From Halonotius sp046719765 (GTDB taxonomy: Archaea > Halobacteriota > Halobacteria > Halobacteriales > Haloferacaceae): a DNA stretch of 64,000 bases. A model generated the notes under the pieces. That model was not told where the DNA came from, searched no databases, and saw only the letters and a list, made by a program, of their open reading frames with translations. The DNA lies in the NCBI RefSeq assembly GCF_046719765.1, contig NZ_JABEBY010000010.1, positions 55,081 to 119,080 of the forward strand, given 5' to 3'. Below, one piece after another: positions 49,728-58,769 of the stretch (positions are counted from its first letter, which is position 1; every line of letters starts with the position of its first letter). The translations under genes and the position numbers were made by a program.

Positions 49728-50171
49728 ATGCACGCATTACAGTTTCTCGTTCCCCTCGGGTGGATCGAAACCGTCGGGCCGCTGCTCCCGATCGCCATCC
49801 TCACCCTTGCGGTCGGAAACATCATCACCCGCCTGCTGAGCCACCGGAAACACAAACAGCAGGTCGAAGACGGCGAGGAGGGGCTGGATCGGTACACACC
49901 ACACGTGTTTACGACCACCGGGCTGGTCATCCTCGGGCTGCTGTTTACGATCCACCGACCAACCAGCGGGATGATCCTCATGCTCCCGCTCATCGGGCTG
50001 TTTATCACCGATTTCTTCGAGTTCGAATCCCGGGAGGTCGAGGCCCGCAACGATCTGGAGTTCGAACGACCGAAAGCCGGTATCGCGGTCTCGCTGCTCG
50101 TGTTGGTGTATGCCGCCTACTACGGTCTGCCGTTCCTCTACCAGCCGGTGCTCGACGCGCTGCTAGCCTAA
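49728..50171 (+). CDS. Four-helix membrane protein, function unknown
   Basis: 147 residues with helices near 16-33, 65-82, 85-98 and 120-140. The loop between helices 1 and 2 is basic then acidic (LSHRKHKQQVEDGEEGLDRY), placing it inside the cell by the positive-inside rule. Conserved looking, found alongside the NAD kinase relative. I do not recognise a function. Confidence 0.72.
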   Translation: MHALQFLVPLGWIETVGPLLPIAILTLAVGNIITRLLSHRKHKQQVEDGEEGLDRYTPHVFTTTGLVILGLLFTIHRPTSGMILMLPLIGLFITDFFEFESREVEARNDLEFERPKAGIAVSLLVLVYAAYYGLPFLYQPVLDALLA

Positions 50172-50261
50172 GGGATCACCGGCCACGAATTCTGGGTTGC
50201 TGATCGTCTCCGCTGTTTATCGACGTAACACCGAAAAATAGCCGCCGCACCGCGAGGCCGC

Positions 50262-52484
50262 TTACTGGAAGCCGACGCGGCCACCCCGGCGGTCGCCGAG
50301 TTGGTCGCCGCCGCCGCGGAACTGCTCTTCGATCTCCTCGTAGTAGTTCCGGATATCCTCGGTGACCGTCGGGCGCACCGACTCAAGAGCCTGCCGGAAG
50401 TGTTGCATCTCGACTTCGGTTGCGTCGTCATCATCCCGCAGGGCTTCGATCGCGCTCTCGCGGGCGATCGACTCCAGATCCGAGCCGACGTAGCCATCGG
50501 TGATCTCGGCGATCTCCCGGAGGCTCACGTCGGGCGCGAGCGGCGTGTCGTCGGTGTGGATCTTGAGGATCTGCTCGCGGCCCTCCTCGTCGGGCTGGCC
50601 GATCTTCACGAGGCGGTCGAACCGCCCCGAGCGCAACAGGGCGGGGTCGATCATATCCGGCCGGTTGGTCGCGCCGATGACCATCACATCGCCCATCTCT
50701 TCGAGCCCGTCGAGCTCCGTGAGGAGTTGGTTGACAACGCGCTCGGAGACGTTGTTGCCCATATCCTGCCCGCGGGCGGGCGCGAGGCTGTCAAGCTCAT
50801 CGAAGAAGATGATCGTCGGGTTGACCTGTCGGGCCTTCCGGAATGTTTGGCGGATCGCCTTCTCCGACTCGCCGACCCACTTCGAGAGCAGCTGTGGCCC
50901 ACGCACCGAAATGAAGTTGGCGTTGGTCTCGCTGGCAACAGCCTTCGCCATCAGCGTCTTCCCGGTGCCGGGCGGACCGTACAACAGGACGCCTTTCGGT
51001 GCCTCGACACCCATGCGATCGAACTTTTCGGGAGTTGTCAGCGGCCACTCGACGGCCTCCTTGACCTGTTGCTGTGGCGATTCAAGCCCACCCACATCGT
51101 CCCAGGTGATCTTGGGTAACTCGACGAGCACCTCCCGCATCGCACTGGGTTCGACCTCGTTGAGCGCCCCGCGGAAGTCCTCGCGTTTGACGATCATCCG
51201 ATCGATCAGACTCGGCGGGATATCCTCCTCGTCGAGATCAATTTCGGGCAAGTACCGCCGGAGGGCCTTCATCGCCGCCTCCTTGGTCAGGCTCTCGATG
51301 TCCGCGCCGACGAAGCCATGGGTTTCGCCGGCGAGGTGGCCCAGCGACACATCGTCCGACAGCGGCATCCCGCGGGTGTGGATCTGCATGATCTCCTTGC
51401 GACCAACCTCATCGGGGACACCGATTTCGATCTCTCGGTCAAAGCGTCCGGGCCGCCGGAGGGCGGGATCGACGCTGTCGACACGATTGGTTGCGGCGAT
51501 GACGACGACCTGCCCGCGGGCTTCCAGCCCGTCCATCATCGTCAACAGTTGGGCGACGACGCGGCGTTCGACCTCGCCGGTCACGTCCTCGCGTTTCGGC
51601 GCGATCGAGTCGAGCTCGTCGATGAAGATGATCGACGGTGACTCGTCTTTGGCGTCCTCGAAGATCTCCCTGAGCTGCTGTTCCGATTCGCCGTAGTATT
51701 TCGAGATGATCTCGGGGCCGGCGATCGAGAAGAAACTCGCCGACGTTTCGTTGGCGACAGCCTTCGCCAACAGCGTCTTGCCGGTGCCTGGTGGGCCGTG
51801 CAGCAACACCCCCTGTGGCGGCTCGATGCCGAGCTTTTGGAAGATCTGGGGGTGTTTCATCGGCAGCTCAACCATCTCGCGGACGCGCTGGATCTCGTTT
51901 TCGAGGCCGCCGATATCCTCGTAGGTAATGCCGCCGCCGGTCTTCTCGAAGCCGGAAATCGGCTCCTCACGAAGCTCAACGTCCGTGTCTTCGGTGATGA
52001 GACAGACGCCCTCCGGCTCGGTTTCGACAGCGATCAGCGGGATCGCCTGCCCCGGCGAGCGCATGAAGGGATGGTTGGTCGAAGACATCACGGGGACGAT
52101 GTCGCGTTCGACGACCGGCCGCTTCAAGATCTGCCGTTTGACCATGCCCGCGGCGTCGCTGCCGAACTGGACGCTGGCCTCTTCGGGCGGCGCGAGGACG
52201 AGTTTTTCGGCCTTTTCGGCCTCGGCCTTCCGGATCGAGACGCGCTCGCCGATGCCGACATCGGCGTTCTGGCGCGTGAAGCCGTCGATGCGGACGGTAT
52301 CGGTGTTCCAGTCCTGACGGTCAGCGCGCCAGACCTTTGCGGCCGTTGTCTCCGCGCCTTCGATCTCGATGATATCGCCCGGCGAGAGCTTGAGATGCAG
52401 CAGTGTATCAGGGTCGAGACGGGCGATCCCGCGACCCGAATCGTTCGGGTACGCCTTCGCCACTTCAAGTTGCACTTCGTTCAT
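50262..52484 (-). CDS. cdc48: CDC48-family AAA ATPase
   Basis: 740 residues. N-terminal double-psi barrel/substrate domain to about residue 190; D1 Walker A GPPGTGKTLLAKA at 230-242; D2 Walker A GPPGTGKTLMAKA near 503; Walker B FIDELDS and FFDELDS respectively; linker region GGLESPQQQVKEAVEWPLT. This is the archaeal homolog of p97/VAT, a hexameric unfoldase that works with the proteasome. Archaea use it for unfolding and complex disassembly. Complete, and transcribed alone. Confidence 0.96.
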   Translation of the reverse strand: MNEVQLEVAKAYPNDSGRGIARLDPDTLLHLKLSPGDIIEIEGAETTAAKVWRADRQDWNTDTVRIDGFTRQNADVGIGERVSIRKAEAEKAEKLVLAPPEEASVQFGSDAAGMVKRQILKRPVVERDIVPVMSSTNHPFMRSPGQAIPLIAVETEPEGVCLITEDTDVELREEPISGFEKTGGGITYEDIGGLENEIQRVREMVELPMKHPQIFQKLGIEPPQGVLLHGPPGTGKTLLAKAVANETSASFFSIAGPEIISKYYGESEQQLREIFEDAKDESPSIIFIDELDSIAPKREDVTGEVERRVVAQLLTMMDGLEARGQVVVIAATNRVDSVDPALRRPGRFDREIEIGVPDEVGRKEIMQIHTRGMPLSDDVSLGHLAGETHGFVGADIESLTKEAAMKALRRYLPEIDLDEEDIPPSLIDRMIVKREDFRGALNEVEPSAMREVLVELPKITWDDVGGLESPQQQVKEAVEWPLTTPEKFDRMGVEAPKGVLLYGPPGTGKTLMAKAVASETNANFISVRGPQLLSKWVGESEKAIRQTFRKARQVNPTIIFFDELDSLAPARGQDMGNNVSERVVNQLLTELDGLEEMGDVMVIGATNRPDMIDPALLRSGRFDRLVKIGQPDEEGREQILKIHTDDTPLAPDVSLREIAEITDGYVGSDLESIARESAIEALRDDDDATEVEMQHFRQALESVRPTVTEDIRNYYEEIEEQFRGGGDQLGDRRGGRVGFQ

Positions 52485-52720
52485 GAATGTTCCTCAGGAG
52501 TTATCATACGGTGGGGTTGGTCGGCGGATAAGTGTGTTGCTACCGGGGGTCGTCGGCCCCGATGGCTCGCCGTCGGCGGCCGATCGGTGCCGTTGGTTCC
52601 GTCGTGTCGTGTCACAGTATACCACACGAGTGGCTCCGCACAGAAATCCTTACCGACTGCGGCCGTATTGCGCCGGCCCCATCCACGACACTTAGGAGCC
52701 TGCCCATCGCAGCCCAGGGT

Positions 52721-54049
52721 ATGCTCCTCACCAACGCAGAACTGGTCGGCGGCCGCACGGTCGATCTCCGGATCGATGGCGAACAGATCGCCGCGATCAA
52801 GTCGACGCTTGATCCCCACGCCGACGAGCGGGTGATCGACGCTGAGAAACGGCTGCTTCTGCCGGGGGCGATCGACGCCCACGTCCACTTTCGTGAGCCG
52901 GGCGATCCTCACAAGGAGACGTGGGAAACCGGAAGCCGAAGCGCGGCCGCCGGCGGCGTCACCACCGTCATCGATATGCCAAACACCACGCCGCCAACGA
53001 CAACGGGCGAGGCCTTCGACGCAAAAGCAGACGCGGCCAGGGCGGCCTGTATCGAGTATGGGATCAACGGCGGCGTCAGCGGCGATTGGGAGCCCGACTC
53101 GCTGTTCGAGCGGCCGATCTGTGCGCTCGGCGAGGTCTTCCTCGCGGATTCGACCGGCGACATGGGTGTCGCCCCCGACGACTTCGAGGCGGCTGTCGAG
53201 CGCGCCGCCGACGAGGAGGTGACGATCACCGTCCACGCCGAGGATGAAACCCTGTTCGATGACGACGCTCGCAACGCTGACGCCAGCGGCGTGGGACATG
53301 CAGCTAACGCTGATCTGTGGAGCACCTACCGGACGGCCGCGGCCGAGGCGGTCGCCATCGAGTATGCGACGGAGGTCGGCCAAGAAACGGGCGCGGACAT
53401 CCACATCGCCCACACGTCGACGCCGGAGGGGATCGACACCGCCGTCGACGGCGATGCGACCTGTGAGGTCTGCCCGCACCATCTCTATCTCTCCCGGGAT
53501 GATCTCGACGAGCTCGGCACCTACGGTCGGATGAACCCGCCGCTCCGGGGTGAGGATCGCCGCCAGGCCGTCTTCGAGCGCGTCGCCGACGGCACCGTCG
53601 ACATCGTTGCGACCGACCACGCGCCACACACGCGCGAGGAGAAGGAAACGGGACTGTGGGATGCCCCCAGCGGCGTGCCGGGCGTTGAAACGATGCTCCC
53701 GCTGCTGTTGAACTCGGCTCGCCAGGGCGAACTCTCCTACGAGCGCGTCGTCGACCTCGTCGCTCGCAACCCGGCCGACATTTTCGATCTCGATTCGAAG
53801 GGCCAGATCGAACCGGGGTACGACGCCGATCTCGTCCTCGTCGATCCCGACAACCCCCAAGCAATTCACGACGACGACATCCACAGCAAATCCGGTTGGA
53901 CACCGTTCGAGGGTCGACGCGGCGTGTTCCCGGAACTCACGCTGGTTCGCGGGCAGGTTGTCTACGAGCGAACGCCAAGCGAGAGACATGGTCGCGGCGA
54001 GGATGACGAGCAGTTCGGCGATGTCGACGGCCAGAACGTCCGCGCCTGA
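52721..54049 (+). CDS. pyrC: Dihydroorotase
   Basis: 442 residues, metal-dependent amidohydrolase. Diagnostic motifs are DAHVHFREPGDPHKETWETG (metal-ligand H-x-H), HIAHTSTPEGID (metal histidine), CPHHLYLS and ATDHAPHTREEKETGLWD (late His and the catalytic Asp). It catalyses the third step of pyrimidine synthesis, after carbamoyl aspartate is formed by the PyrB/PyrI enzyme encoded at 16422-17797. Class I type by the HFREPG motif. Acidic surface typical of halophiles. Confidence 0.95.
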   Translation: MLLTNAELVGGRTVDLRIDGEQIAAIKSTLDPHADERVIDAEKRLLLPGAIDAHVHFREPGDPHKETWETGSRSAAAGGVTTVIDMPNTTPPTTTGEAFDAKADAARAACIEYGINGGVSGDWEPDSLFERPICALGEVFLADSTGDMGVAPDDFEAAVERAADEEVTITVHAEDETLFDDDARNADASGVGHAANADLWSTYRTAAAEAVAIEYATEVGQETGADIHIAHTSTPEGIDTAVDGDATCEVCPHHLYLSRDDLDELGTYGRMNPPLRGEDRRQAVFERVADGTVDIVATDHAPHTREEKETGLWDAPSGVPGVETMLPLLLNSARQGELSYERVVDLVARNPADIFDLDSKGQIEPGYDADLVLVDPDNPQAIHDDDIHSKSGWTPFEGRRGVFPELTLVRGQVVYERTPSERHGRGEDDEQFGDVDGQNVRA

Positions 54050-54114
54050 CGGAGCACGTTCCCCCGGCCGCGGCCGGCCACTGGACTCATATACGCTGAG
54101 CCCGTTGGACAACT

Positions 54115-54408
54115 GTGAACGCGACCCATCTCGACGACGCCCTCCGCGAAGCCTTCGATAGCTCGGCGGCCGACCGCCGTGTTGTCGTCCGCCAAGCGAC
54201 CGATCTCGCCGCTGTCGGCAAACCCGAGGCCGACCGCGGCGTCGCGCTCAGCGTCGACGAGATCGTCGACAATCTGGAGGACGCCCCCGACGGCGCGGAT
54301 CTCGTCGACCGCTGGAACTGGTGGCTCGGCGCGCTCGATCTCGCATACGGCGGCTACCAGCAGTTTACCGTTCAAGCGCGGGCCGACGATCCGGAACTCG
54401 ACACGTAA
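54115..54408 (+). CDS. Small conserved haloarchaeal protein
   Basis: 97 residues from a GTG start (VNATHLDDALREAFDSS). Soluble and acidic with a helical N-terminus; the middle (LVDRWNWWLGALDLAYGGYQQF) is Trp-rich and probably structured. No known motif. It sits between dihydroorotase and the beta-CASP ribonuclease on the same strand, with 66 and 40 bases either side. Confidence 0.65.
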   Translation: MNATHLDDALREAFDSSAADRRVVVRQATDLAAVGKPEADRGVALSVDEIVDNLEDAPDGADLVDRWNWWLGALDLAYGGYQQFTVQARADDPELDT

Positions 54409-54447
54409 TCGACGGATGCAACCGTCGCCAGCGATGACGACTCGCTA

Positions 54448-55683
54448 ATGGACGTGCAGTTTCTCGGCGGAGCCGGCGAGGTCGGCCGGAGTGCGATCCT
54501 CGTCAACGACCGCCTGCTGCTTGATTACGGGGTCAAGACAGCAACGCCGATGCAGTACCCCGTCGGCGACGTTGAGCCAGAGGCCGTCGTCGTCTCCCAC
54601 GGCCACCTCGATCACGCCGGCGCGGTGCCGACGCTGCTGTCAGGCAACAGCCGACCCGAGGTTCACTGGACGCCGCCGACCGCCGCACTCACACGGATTC
54701 TCGCCCGCGATACGCTGAAATTACACGGCGGCACGATGGGGTGTCCGTTTACCGAAACCCACGTCGCCCGGCTCGGCGAGGTTGAGCAGCGACACGGCTA
54801 CCGCGAATCCTTCGAGGCGGCAGGTCACGAGATCACCTTCTACAACGCCGGCCATATCCCTGGCAGCGCGCACGTTCTCGTCGACGACGGCGAGACGCGA
54901 CTGTTGTACACCGCCGACTTCCACACCGACGATACCCGCCTGTTGTCGGGGTCGACAGCGCGGCCGCCGGCGGATGTCGTGCTCTGTGAGTCAACATACG
55001 CGAACGTCGACCACGAACCACGCGCGGCCGTCGAGGAGCGGTTTGCCGAGACGACGCGGACGACGCTGTGGGAGGGCGGGACGGTCGTCGTGCCAGCCTT
55101 CGCTATCGGTCGTACACAGGAGCTCCTCATGGTCTGTGCGGCCCACGATCTCGACTGCTACGTCGACGGCATGGGCGTCGAGGTGTTGGCGATGTTGCGG
55201 CAATACCCTGACTTCCTCCGCGACTCGGACGCCCTCGATCGGGCGGCACGGCACGCCCGCAAGGTCACCGGCCGTGACGGCCAACGGAAGCGGATCGCCG
55301 ATCAGAACACGGTCATTGTCACCACCAGTGGGATGCTCTCGGGTGGCCCGGCGATGACATACATCCCCGAGATCCGCACCGATCCGACCAACCGGATCTC
55401 GCTGACCGGCTATCAGGTCGAGGGAACGCCAGGGCGAGAACTGTTGGAGACCGGCCGGTGTGAGCTCAACGGTGGGGTTCGACCGGTTGCCGCCCGAACG
55501 GAGCTGTTCGACTTTTCGGCCCACGCCGACGACGCGGGCCTGCGGTCGTTTCTCGCGTCCTACGACGACGCGAGGGTACTCGTCAACCACGGCGACGACT
55601 GCGAGGGGTTTGCCGCCGAGTTACGCGAGGACGGCGTCGATGCCAGCGCGCCCGAGGTCGGCGACGAGCGCGTCGTGGAATGA
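54448..55683 (+). CDS. Beta-CASP metallo-beta-lactamase ribonuclease
   Basis: 411 residues. MBL motifs: SHGHLDHAGAVPTLL near residue 48, HIPGSAHVLVDDG, YTADFHTDD and CESTYANVD; beta-CASP region FAIGRTQELLMVC and TTSGMLSGGPAMTYIPEI; C-terminal TGYQVEGTPGRELLETG and FDFSAHADDAGLRSFL. The family processes or degrades RNA (aRNase J/CPSF-like). No KH domain is attached, unlike the larger archaeal CPSF proteins. Ends 45 bases before tRNA-Pro. Confidence 0.9.
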   Translation: MDVQFLGGAGEVGRSAILVNDRLLLDYGVKTATPMQYPVGDVEPEAVVVSHGHLDHAGAVPTLLSGNSRPEVHWTPPTAALTRILARDTLKLHGGTMGCPFTETHVARLGEVEQRHGYRESFEAAGHEITFYNAGHIPGSAHVLVDDGETRLLYTADFHTDDTRLLSGSTARPPADVVLCESTYANVDHEPRAAVEERFAETTRTTLWEGGTVVVPAFAIGRTQELLMVCAAHDLDCYVDGMGVEVLAMLRQYPDFLRDSDALDRAARHARKVTGRDGQRKRIADQNTVIVTTSGMLSGGPAMTYIPEIRTDPTNRISLTGYQVEGTPGRELLETGRCELNGGVRPVAARTELFDFSAHADDAGLRSFLASYDDARVLVNHGDDCEGFAAELREDGVDASAPEVGDERVVE

Positions 55684-55728
55684 GCTAAACGAAACGCTTT
55701 ACACCACGACCCCGGTATCGTAGGCTGC

Positions 55729-55802
55729 GGGCTCGTGGGTTAGCTTGGCCATACTTCGGGCCTTGGGTGCCCGTGACCCCGGTTCGAATCCGGGCGAGCC
55801 CA
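55729..55802 (+). tRNA. tRNA-Pro (anticodon TGG)
   Basis: Acceptor GGGCTCG (55729-55735) pairs with CGAGCCC (55795-55801), discriminator A. Anticodon stem CGGGC/GCCCG encloses CTTGGGT with anticodon TGG. The T arm is CCCGGTTCGAATCCGGG. CCA is not encoded. A partial copy of the 3' end follows at about 55894-55917. Confidence 0.92.
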
Positions 55803-55920
55803 GTCAACCGGCGACCAACGGGAGCCGTGTTGAATATTCTGCGAGCGCGGATTCGAAGCAGGGAGCGGCGCGAACGAAGTGAGCAAAGCGACCGAGGTTC
55901 GAATCTGGGCGAGCCCGAGC
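55803..55920 (+). repeat. Partial copy of the tRNA-Pro 3' end with shared linker
   Basis: The 17 bases GGATTCGAAGCAGGGAG at 55849-55865 are identical to those at 12210-12226, downstream of tRNA-Arg. They are followed by GCGA-type repeats (GCGAACGAAGTGAGCAAAGC) and then GAGGTTCGAATCTGGGCGAG at 55894-55913, a copy of the T arm and acceptor 3' strand of tRNA-Pro with two substitutions. GATTCGAA and TTCGAATC form an inverted repeat around the linker. No gene lies between the tRNA and 56025. Confidence 0.8.
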
Positions 55921-56024
55921 GTCAGCAATGAGCTGAGCTCAGAGCTAACGTTATACGAGACTGACAGAGCAAGCAGTAGACGACAACCACGGCACAAGCA
56001 GGGTTCGTCTCGTGTCGCCGACGA

Positions 56025-56243
56025 TCAGGCCAGCGCGTAGCTGTCGCCGTCTTTCGAGATGAGGTCTTGCTTCTCAAGGCATTTGAGGACACTGTACAAG
56101 GAGATCTTCTTCATATCGAGACTATCTTGGAGTTCAGTGATTGTCACGGTGCCGTTCATCGAGAGGAACAGATACACGAGTTTCGCCCGAGGCGATTCGA
56201 GTTCGCCCGGAAGTGCGATCTGCGACGCCGTTTCTGCGATCAT
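56025..56243 (-). CDS. Winged-helix transcription regulator
   Basis: 72 residues: a single winged helix with SPRAKLVYLFLSMNGTVTIT, the helix pair ELQDSLDMKKISLYSVLKCL and the wing EKQDLISKDGDSYAL. MarR/TrmB-type small regulator without a ligand domain. TTTATTATT on the minus strand lies about 26 bases before the ATG, so the mRNA is likely leaderless. No obvious target gene. Confidence 0.78.
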   Translation of the reverse strand: MIAETASQIALPGELESPRAKLVYLFLSMNGTVTITELQDSLDMKKISLYSVLKCLEKQDLISKDGDSYALA

Positions 56244-56445
56244 ATCTACCCCTTAGCTTCGACAATAATAAATGTGGCCTACGTCGTTCGTCGAACCCGT
56301 ATGATCGAGAAAAACACCGGTTTTCGTGGCTATCAGCCGATCTCTCGGGTTCAATGTGATCGTTCATGACGGATCGAGCGACCGGTATCGACCGCCTGTT
56401 TCGACTGTCGACGTATTCGTGCGTATAGTTCACATACAACGCGTC

Positions 56446-56619
56446 TTATGGCGTAACGGCGAGGGTTCCGGCTTGTATATTGATGAGGAAGTCCACGAAC
56501 TCCGCCGTATCGAAGCGGTCTCGATACCCGTCGATTTCCATATCGTGGCGATTACGAATCGCCTCAGCGGCGGTACTGCCGAGTTCGATCGATTCAACGA
56601 GAATGGCATAGTGTCTCTG
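56446..56619 (-). pseudogene. Degraded protein-coding remnant
   Basis: An open frame without start codon reads RHYAILVESIELGSTAAEAI, then continues MEIDGYRDRFDTAEFVDFLI and ends NIQAGTLAVTP before TAA. The codon pattern is protein-like, but a TAG at 56620-56622 separates it from any upstream start. The stretch 56244-56680 therefore holds only this fragment; the family is unknown to me. Confidence 0.45.
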
Positions 56620-56680
56620 CTATGGCTCGTATACAAACGGATTGGTGAGAAAGTCTCGGGCTGTTGAGTGTCCGGGAGTG

Positions 56681-57115
56681 TCAGCGGATTCGCTTTTTCA
56701 GAACGCCCGACTCAACAATATCAAACGCCACGCTATCGGGCTCGCCATCGGTCGAGGGATAGATGTGAGCGTGATCCTGAGCTGTCTCAAGCGGATCACC
56801 CTCGACCAATCGATCGACATTATATCTGAAGAGGTATCGATCGGCCTCAGCAACGGCCTCCCGTTTCGTTACACCGTGGGGTTCGACCTCCAAGCGATCC
56901 TGGAATACCCGCGCCTCGCTTCGGTCGTGAGCGTTCTCAACACGGTATAATCGTATTGTGAGCCGGTATCGATCATCCGTTTGGTTGTAGATGTGGATAC
57001 GCAACATCGGCGTGTTCGAGGAGACAGCAGAACAGCCACTGACCGACGCGACGACACAGCCACTAGCCGAGAGCAGTGCTCGGCGGGAGAGGGATGTGGA
57101 AGGGTTATCCGGCAT
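56681..57115 (-). CDS. Tat-exported lipoprotein, function unknown
   Basis: 144 residues from MPDNPSTSLSRRALLSASGC: twin-arginine motif LSRRALL, hydrophobic stretch and lipobox VSGCSAV. The mature part (LRIHIYNQTDDRYRLTIRLYRVENA) suggests a beta-sandwich extracellular domain. It ends at ESGVLKKRIR. The ATG at 57154 would place RR too deep, so I used 57115. Neighbouring lipoprotein fragments on the same strand suggest an accessory, rearranged locus. Confidence 0.72.
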   Translation of the reverse strand: MPDNPSTSLSRRALLSASGCVVASVSGCSAVSSNTPMLRIHIYNQTDDRYRLTIRLYRVENAHDRSEARVFQDRLEVEPHGVTKREAVAEADRYLFRYNVDRLVEGDPLETAQDHAHIYPSTDGEPDSVAFDIVESGVLKKRIR

Positions 57116-57194
57116 GGTTCCGCTGGTGAGAAGAGATTGTCGGGGGTAGCTCATAGATCTGATGCCGGGTTTGGGCGTACATCATGGAGCGGTA

Positions 57195-57347
57195 TTACAA
57201 CCATCGAACGGGGGGGAGAATCGGCATCTCTCTGAATGTTCCGTCGAAATCAGACGGTTGGAGAATTCCAGAACAGCCCGCCAGTCCAGTCAGTACTCCA
57301 GCACCCACTGTGCTGAGCGCACCACGGCGTGAGTAGTTGGAGGGCAC
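57195..57347 (-). pseudogene. Truncated Tat lipoprotein
   Basis: From GTG at 57347 the frame reads VPSNYSRRGALSTVGAGVLT then GLAGCSGILQPSDFDGTF and stops after 50 residues. The Tat motif (YSRRGAL) and lipobox (LAGCS) are intact, but the mature domain is missing. TATATTTAC on the minus strand lies about 24 bases upstream of the GTG, the right place for a leaderless promoter, so the 5' end is probably genuine and the 3' end was lost. Confidence 0.55.
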
Positions 57348-57456
57348 ACCGCCTCCAAGTGGATGTGTAAATATAGATTCTGTTACTGACACAGCAATTC
57401 CGCGCTGTTGCTGTCGGAAAACATTTATAATCTTGATAGAAATCGTTGACTCCCCA

Positions 57457-58005
57457 ATGAACAGGTCAGGTTCCCCTCCCCGAACGAATCGTTGTCTGTT
57501 CGGACTGTTCGTTCTTGTTGCCATCGTCCTCCTGGCAGCGACCCCGGCAGCCGCGGTGTTGCATGCCGAGCAGCCACAGCCGTCATCGATCGGAACGACC
57601 GATGCGCCCGAGCTGTCGCAAACAGCCTCCCCAGGACAGTATTATCTCTCACAGGGGCTATCACTGGCTTCGATATTCCCATTCGCCACCGACCGTGAAG
57701 TCCCACAACGAACAGAGCAGGAGGTCATCGGCGTCGGCGACGAACAGGCCGACGCGCTGTTTGATGCTCTCGGTTCGTCGACAGCGAGAAACGTGTTGAG
57801 CCAGTTGCTTGAGGAGCCACAGACGGCGTCGGAACTCGCTGACGGGGCCGATACATCACTCCAGAACATCCATTATCATATCGAGAAGCTTCGTGAGGCT
57901 AACGCGATTGAGGAGATCGATACCGAATATTCAGCCCGAGGTCGAGAGATGTCGGTCTACACGGCGACCAGTCACCCACAGATCCTTGTCTACGACCTCA
58001 AGTGA
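57457..58005 (+). CDS. Membrane-linked winged-helix protein
   Basis: 182 residues from MNRSGSPPRTNRCLFGLFVL. One N-terminal helix (VLVAIVLLAATPAAAV) is followed by a spacer, then an ArsR-like winged helix near 100-170 (SSTARNVLSQLLEEPQTASE, SLQNIHYHIEKLREANAIEE). ATTTATAA lies about 29 bases before the ATG. Whether the hydrophobic segment is a signal peptide or anchor is unclear; a cytosolic HTH after a signal sequence would be odd, so the anchor is likelier with the HTH inside. Confidence 0.7.
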   Translation: MNRSGSPPRTNRCLFGLFVLVAIVLLAATPAAAVLHAEQPQPSSIGTTDAPELSQTASPGQYYLSQGLSLASIFPFATDREVPQRTEQEVIGVGDEQADALFDALGSSTARNVLSQLLEEPQTASELADGADTSLQNIHYHIEKLREANAIEEIDTEYSARGREMSVYTATSHPQILVYDLK

Positions 58006-58084
58006 CGTTCTCGTCTGGAACACAGACTAAAATAGCGACTGAGATTGCGCAGGTTCCTCAGTACGCCCCTCCCAACGGTCTTCT

Positions 58085-58594
58085 ATGTCTTTCACAAGAC
58101 GCAAGCTGCTCACGGTCGGAACAGCAGTAACACTCCCACTGCTCTCGGGCTGCTCGCTGGATGCGTTGGCGACCGAAAACGAGACGACGACACCCGAATC
58201 AACCTTAACCGTTCGGTTAGTCGGATCGGATACACAACGAAGACTCTTCGATCAGACCTCGGTGGCATCGGTTGGTGAGGTGCGCGAATCCGAAACCGGA
58301 GAGGGAGTCGGTCTTCCACTCATCGTCTCCGAGGAAGCTGCGTCCCAAATCAGCCCGACGTTCCAATCGGCTGGTGTCGCCGAGACCCCCGATCAGTTCA
58401 AGATGGCAGTGCGACAGGGTGACCAAGAGATCACTCAGTTTGATATTTCCTCATCGCTTGCGGATCAAATTGCGAGGAATGACTGGGACGGCAAGGTTCG
58501 GCTCTCCTTCGAACGCCGGTCAGATGCAGAAACTGTACAGCGGGCACTTGTCTGCGGAGTTGACAGTGACTCTGATTCCTGTAACAGCACGTAA
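58085..58594 (+). CDS. Tat-exported lipoprotein, function unknown
   Basis: 169 residues. N-terminus MSFTRRKLLTVGTAVTLPLL with twin arginine and a lipobox (LSGCS). The mature part reads ESTLTVRLVGSDTQRRLFDQ, PLIVSEEAASQISPTFQSAG and FDISSSLADQIARNDWDG; it resembles the P1-type periplasmic domains of protein-export factors, but the match is weak. Anchored outside the membrane. Function unknown. Confidence 0.75.
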   Translation: MSFTRRKLLTVGTAVTLPLLSGCSLDALATENETTTPESTLTVRLVGSDTQRRLFDQTSVASVGEVRESETGEGVGLPLIVSEEAASQISPTFQSAGVAETPDQFKMAVRQGDQEITQFDISSSLADQIARNDWDGKVRLSFERRSDAETVQRALVCGVDSDSDSCNST

Positions 58595-58769
58595 TCGCGG
58601 GTTCGGCAACGCAGCTGCAACCTAAATCGAGTGCCCCAACTGCTGAGCAGAACGCGCATCGATTGGAAAGAATCATCTCCTGATTCGATCATGTCGGATC
58701 AGCAGCACAAGCAGTGTCGATATCGATACCTCATGGCAGGCAGATAGCCGCTGAGCTGAGGGGTGACGT

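Noticed and set aside
52481..54112. 543-codon open frame on the minus strand
   Set aside because: Antisense to dihydroorotase, whose catalytic motifs are complete.
56326..56667. 113-codon open frame on the plus strand
   Set aside because: No recognisable motif and no promoter; the opposite strand has a more protein-like remnant.
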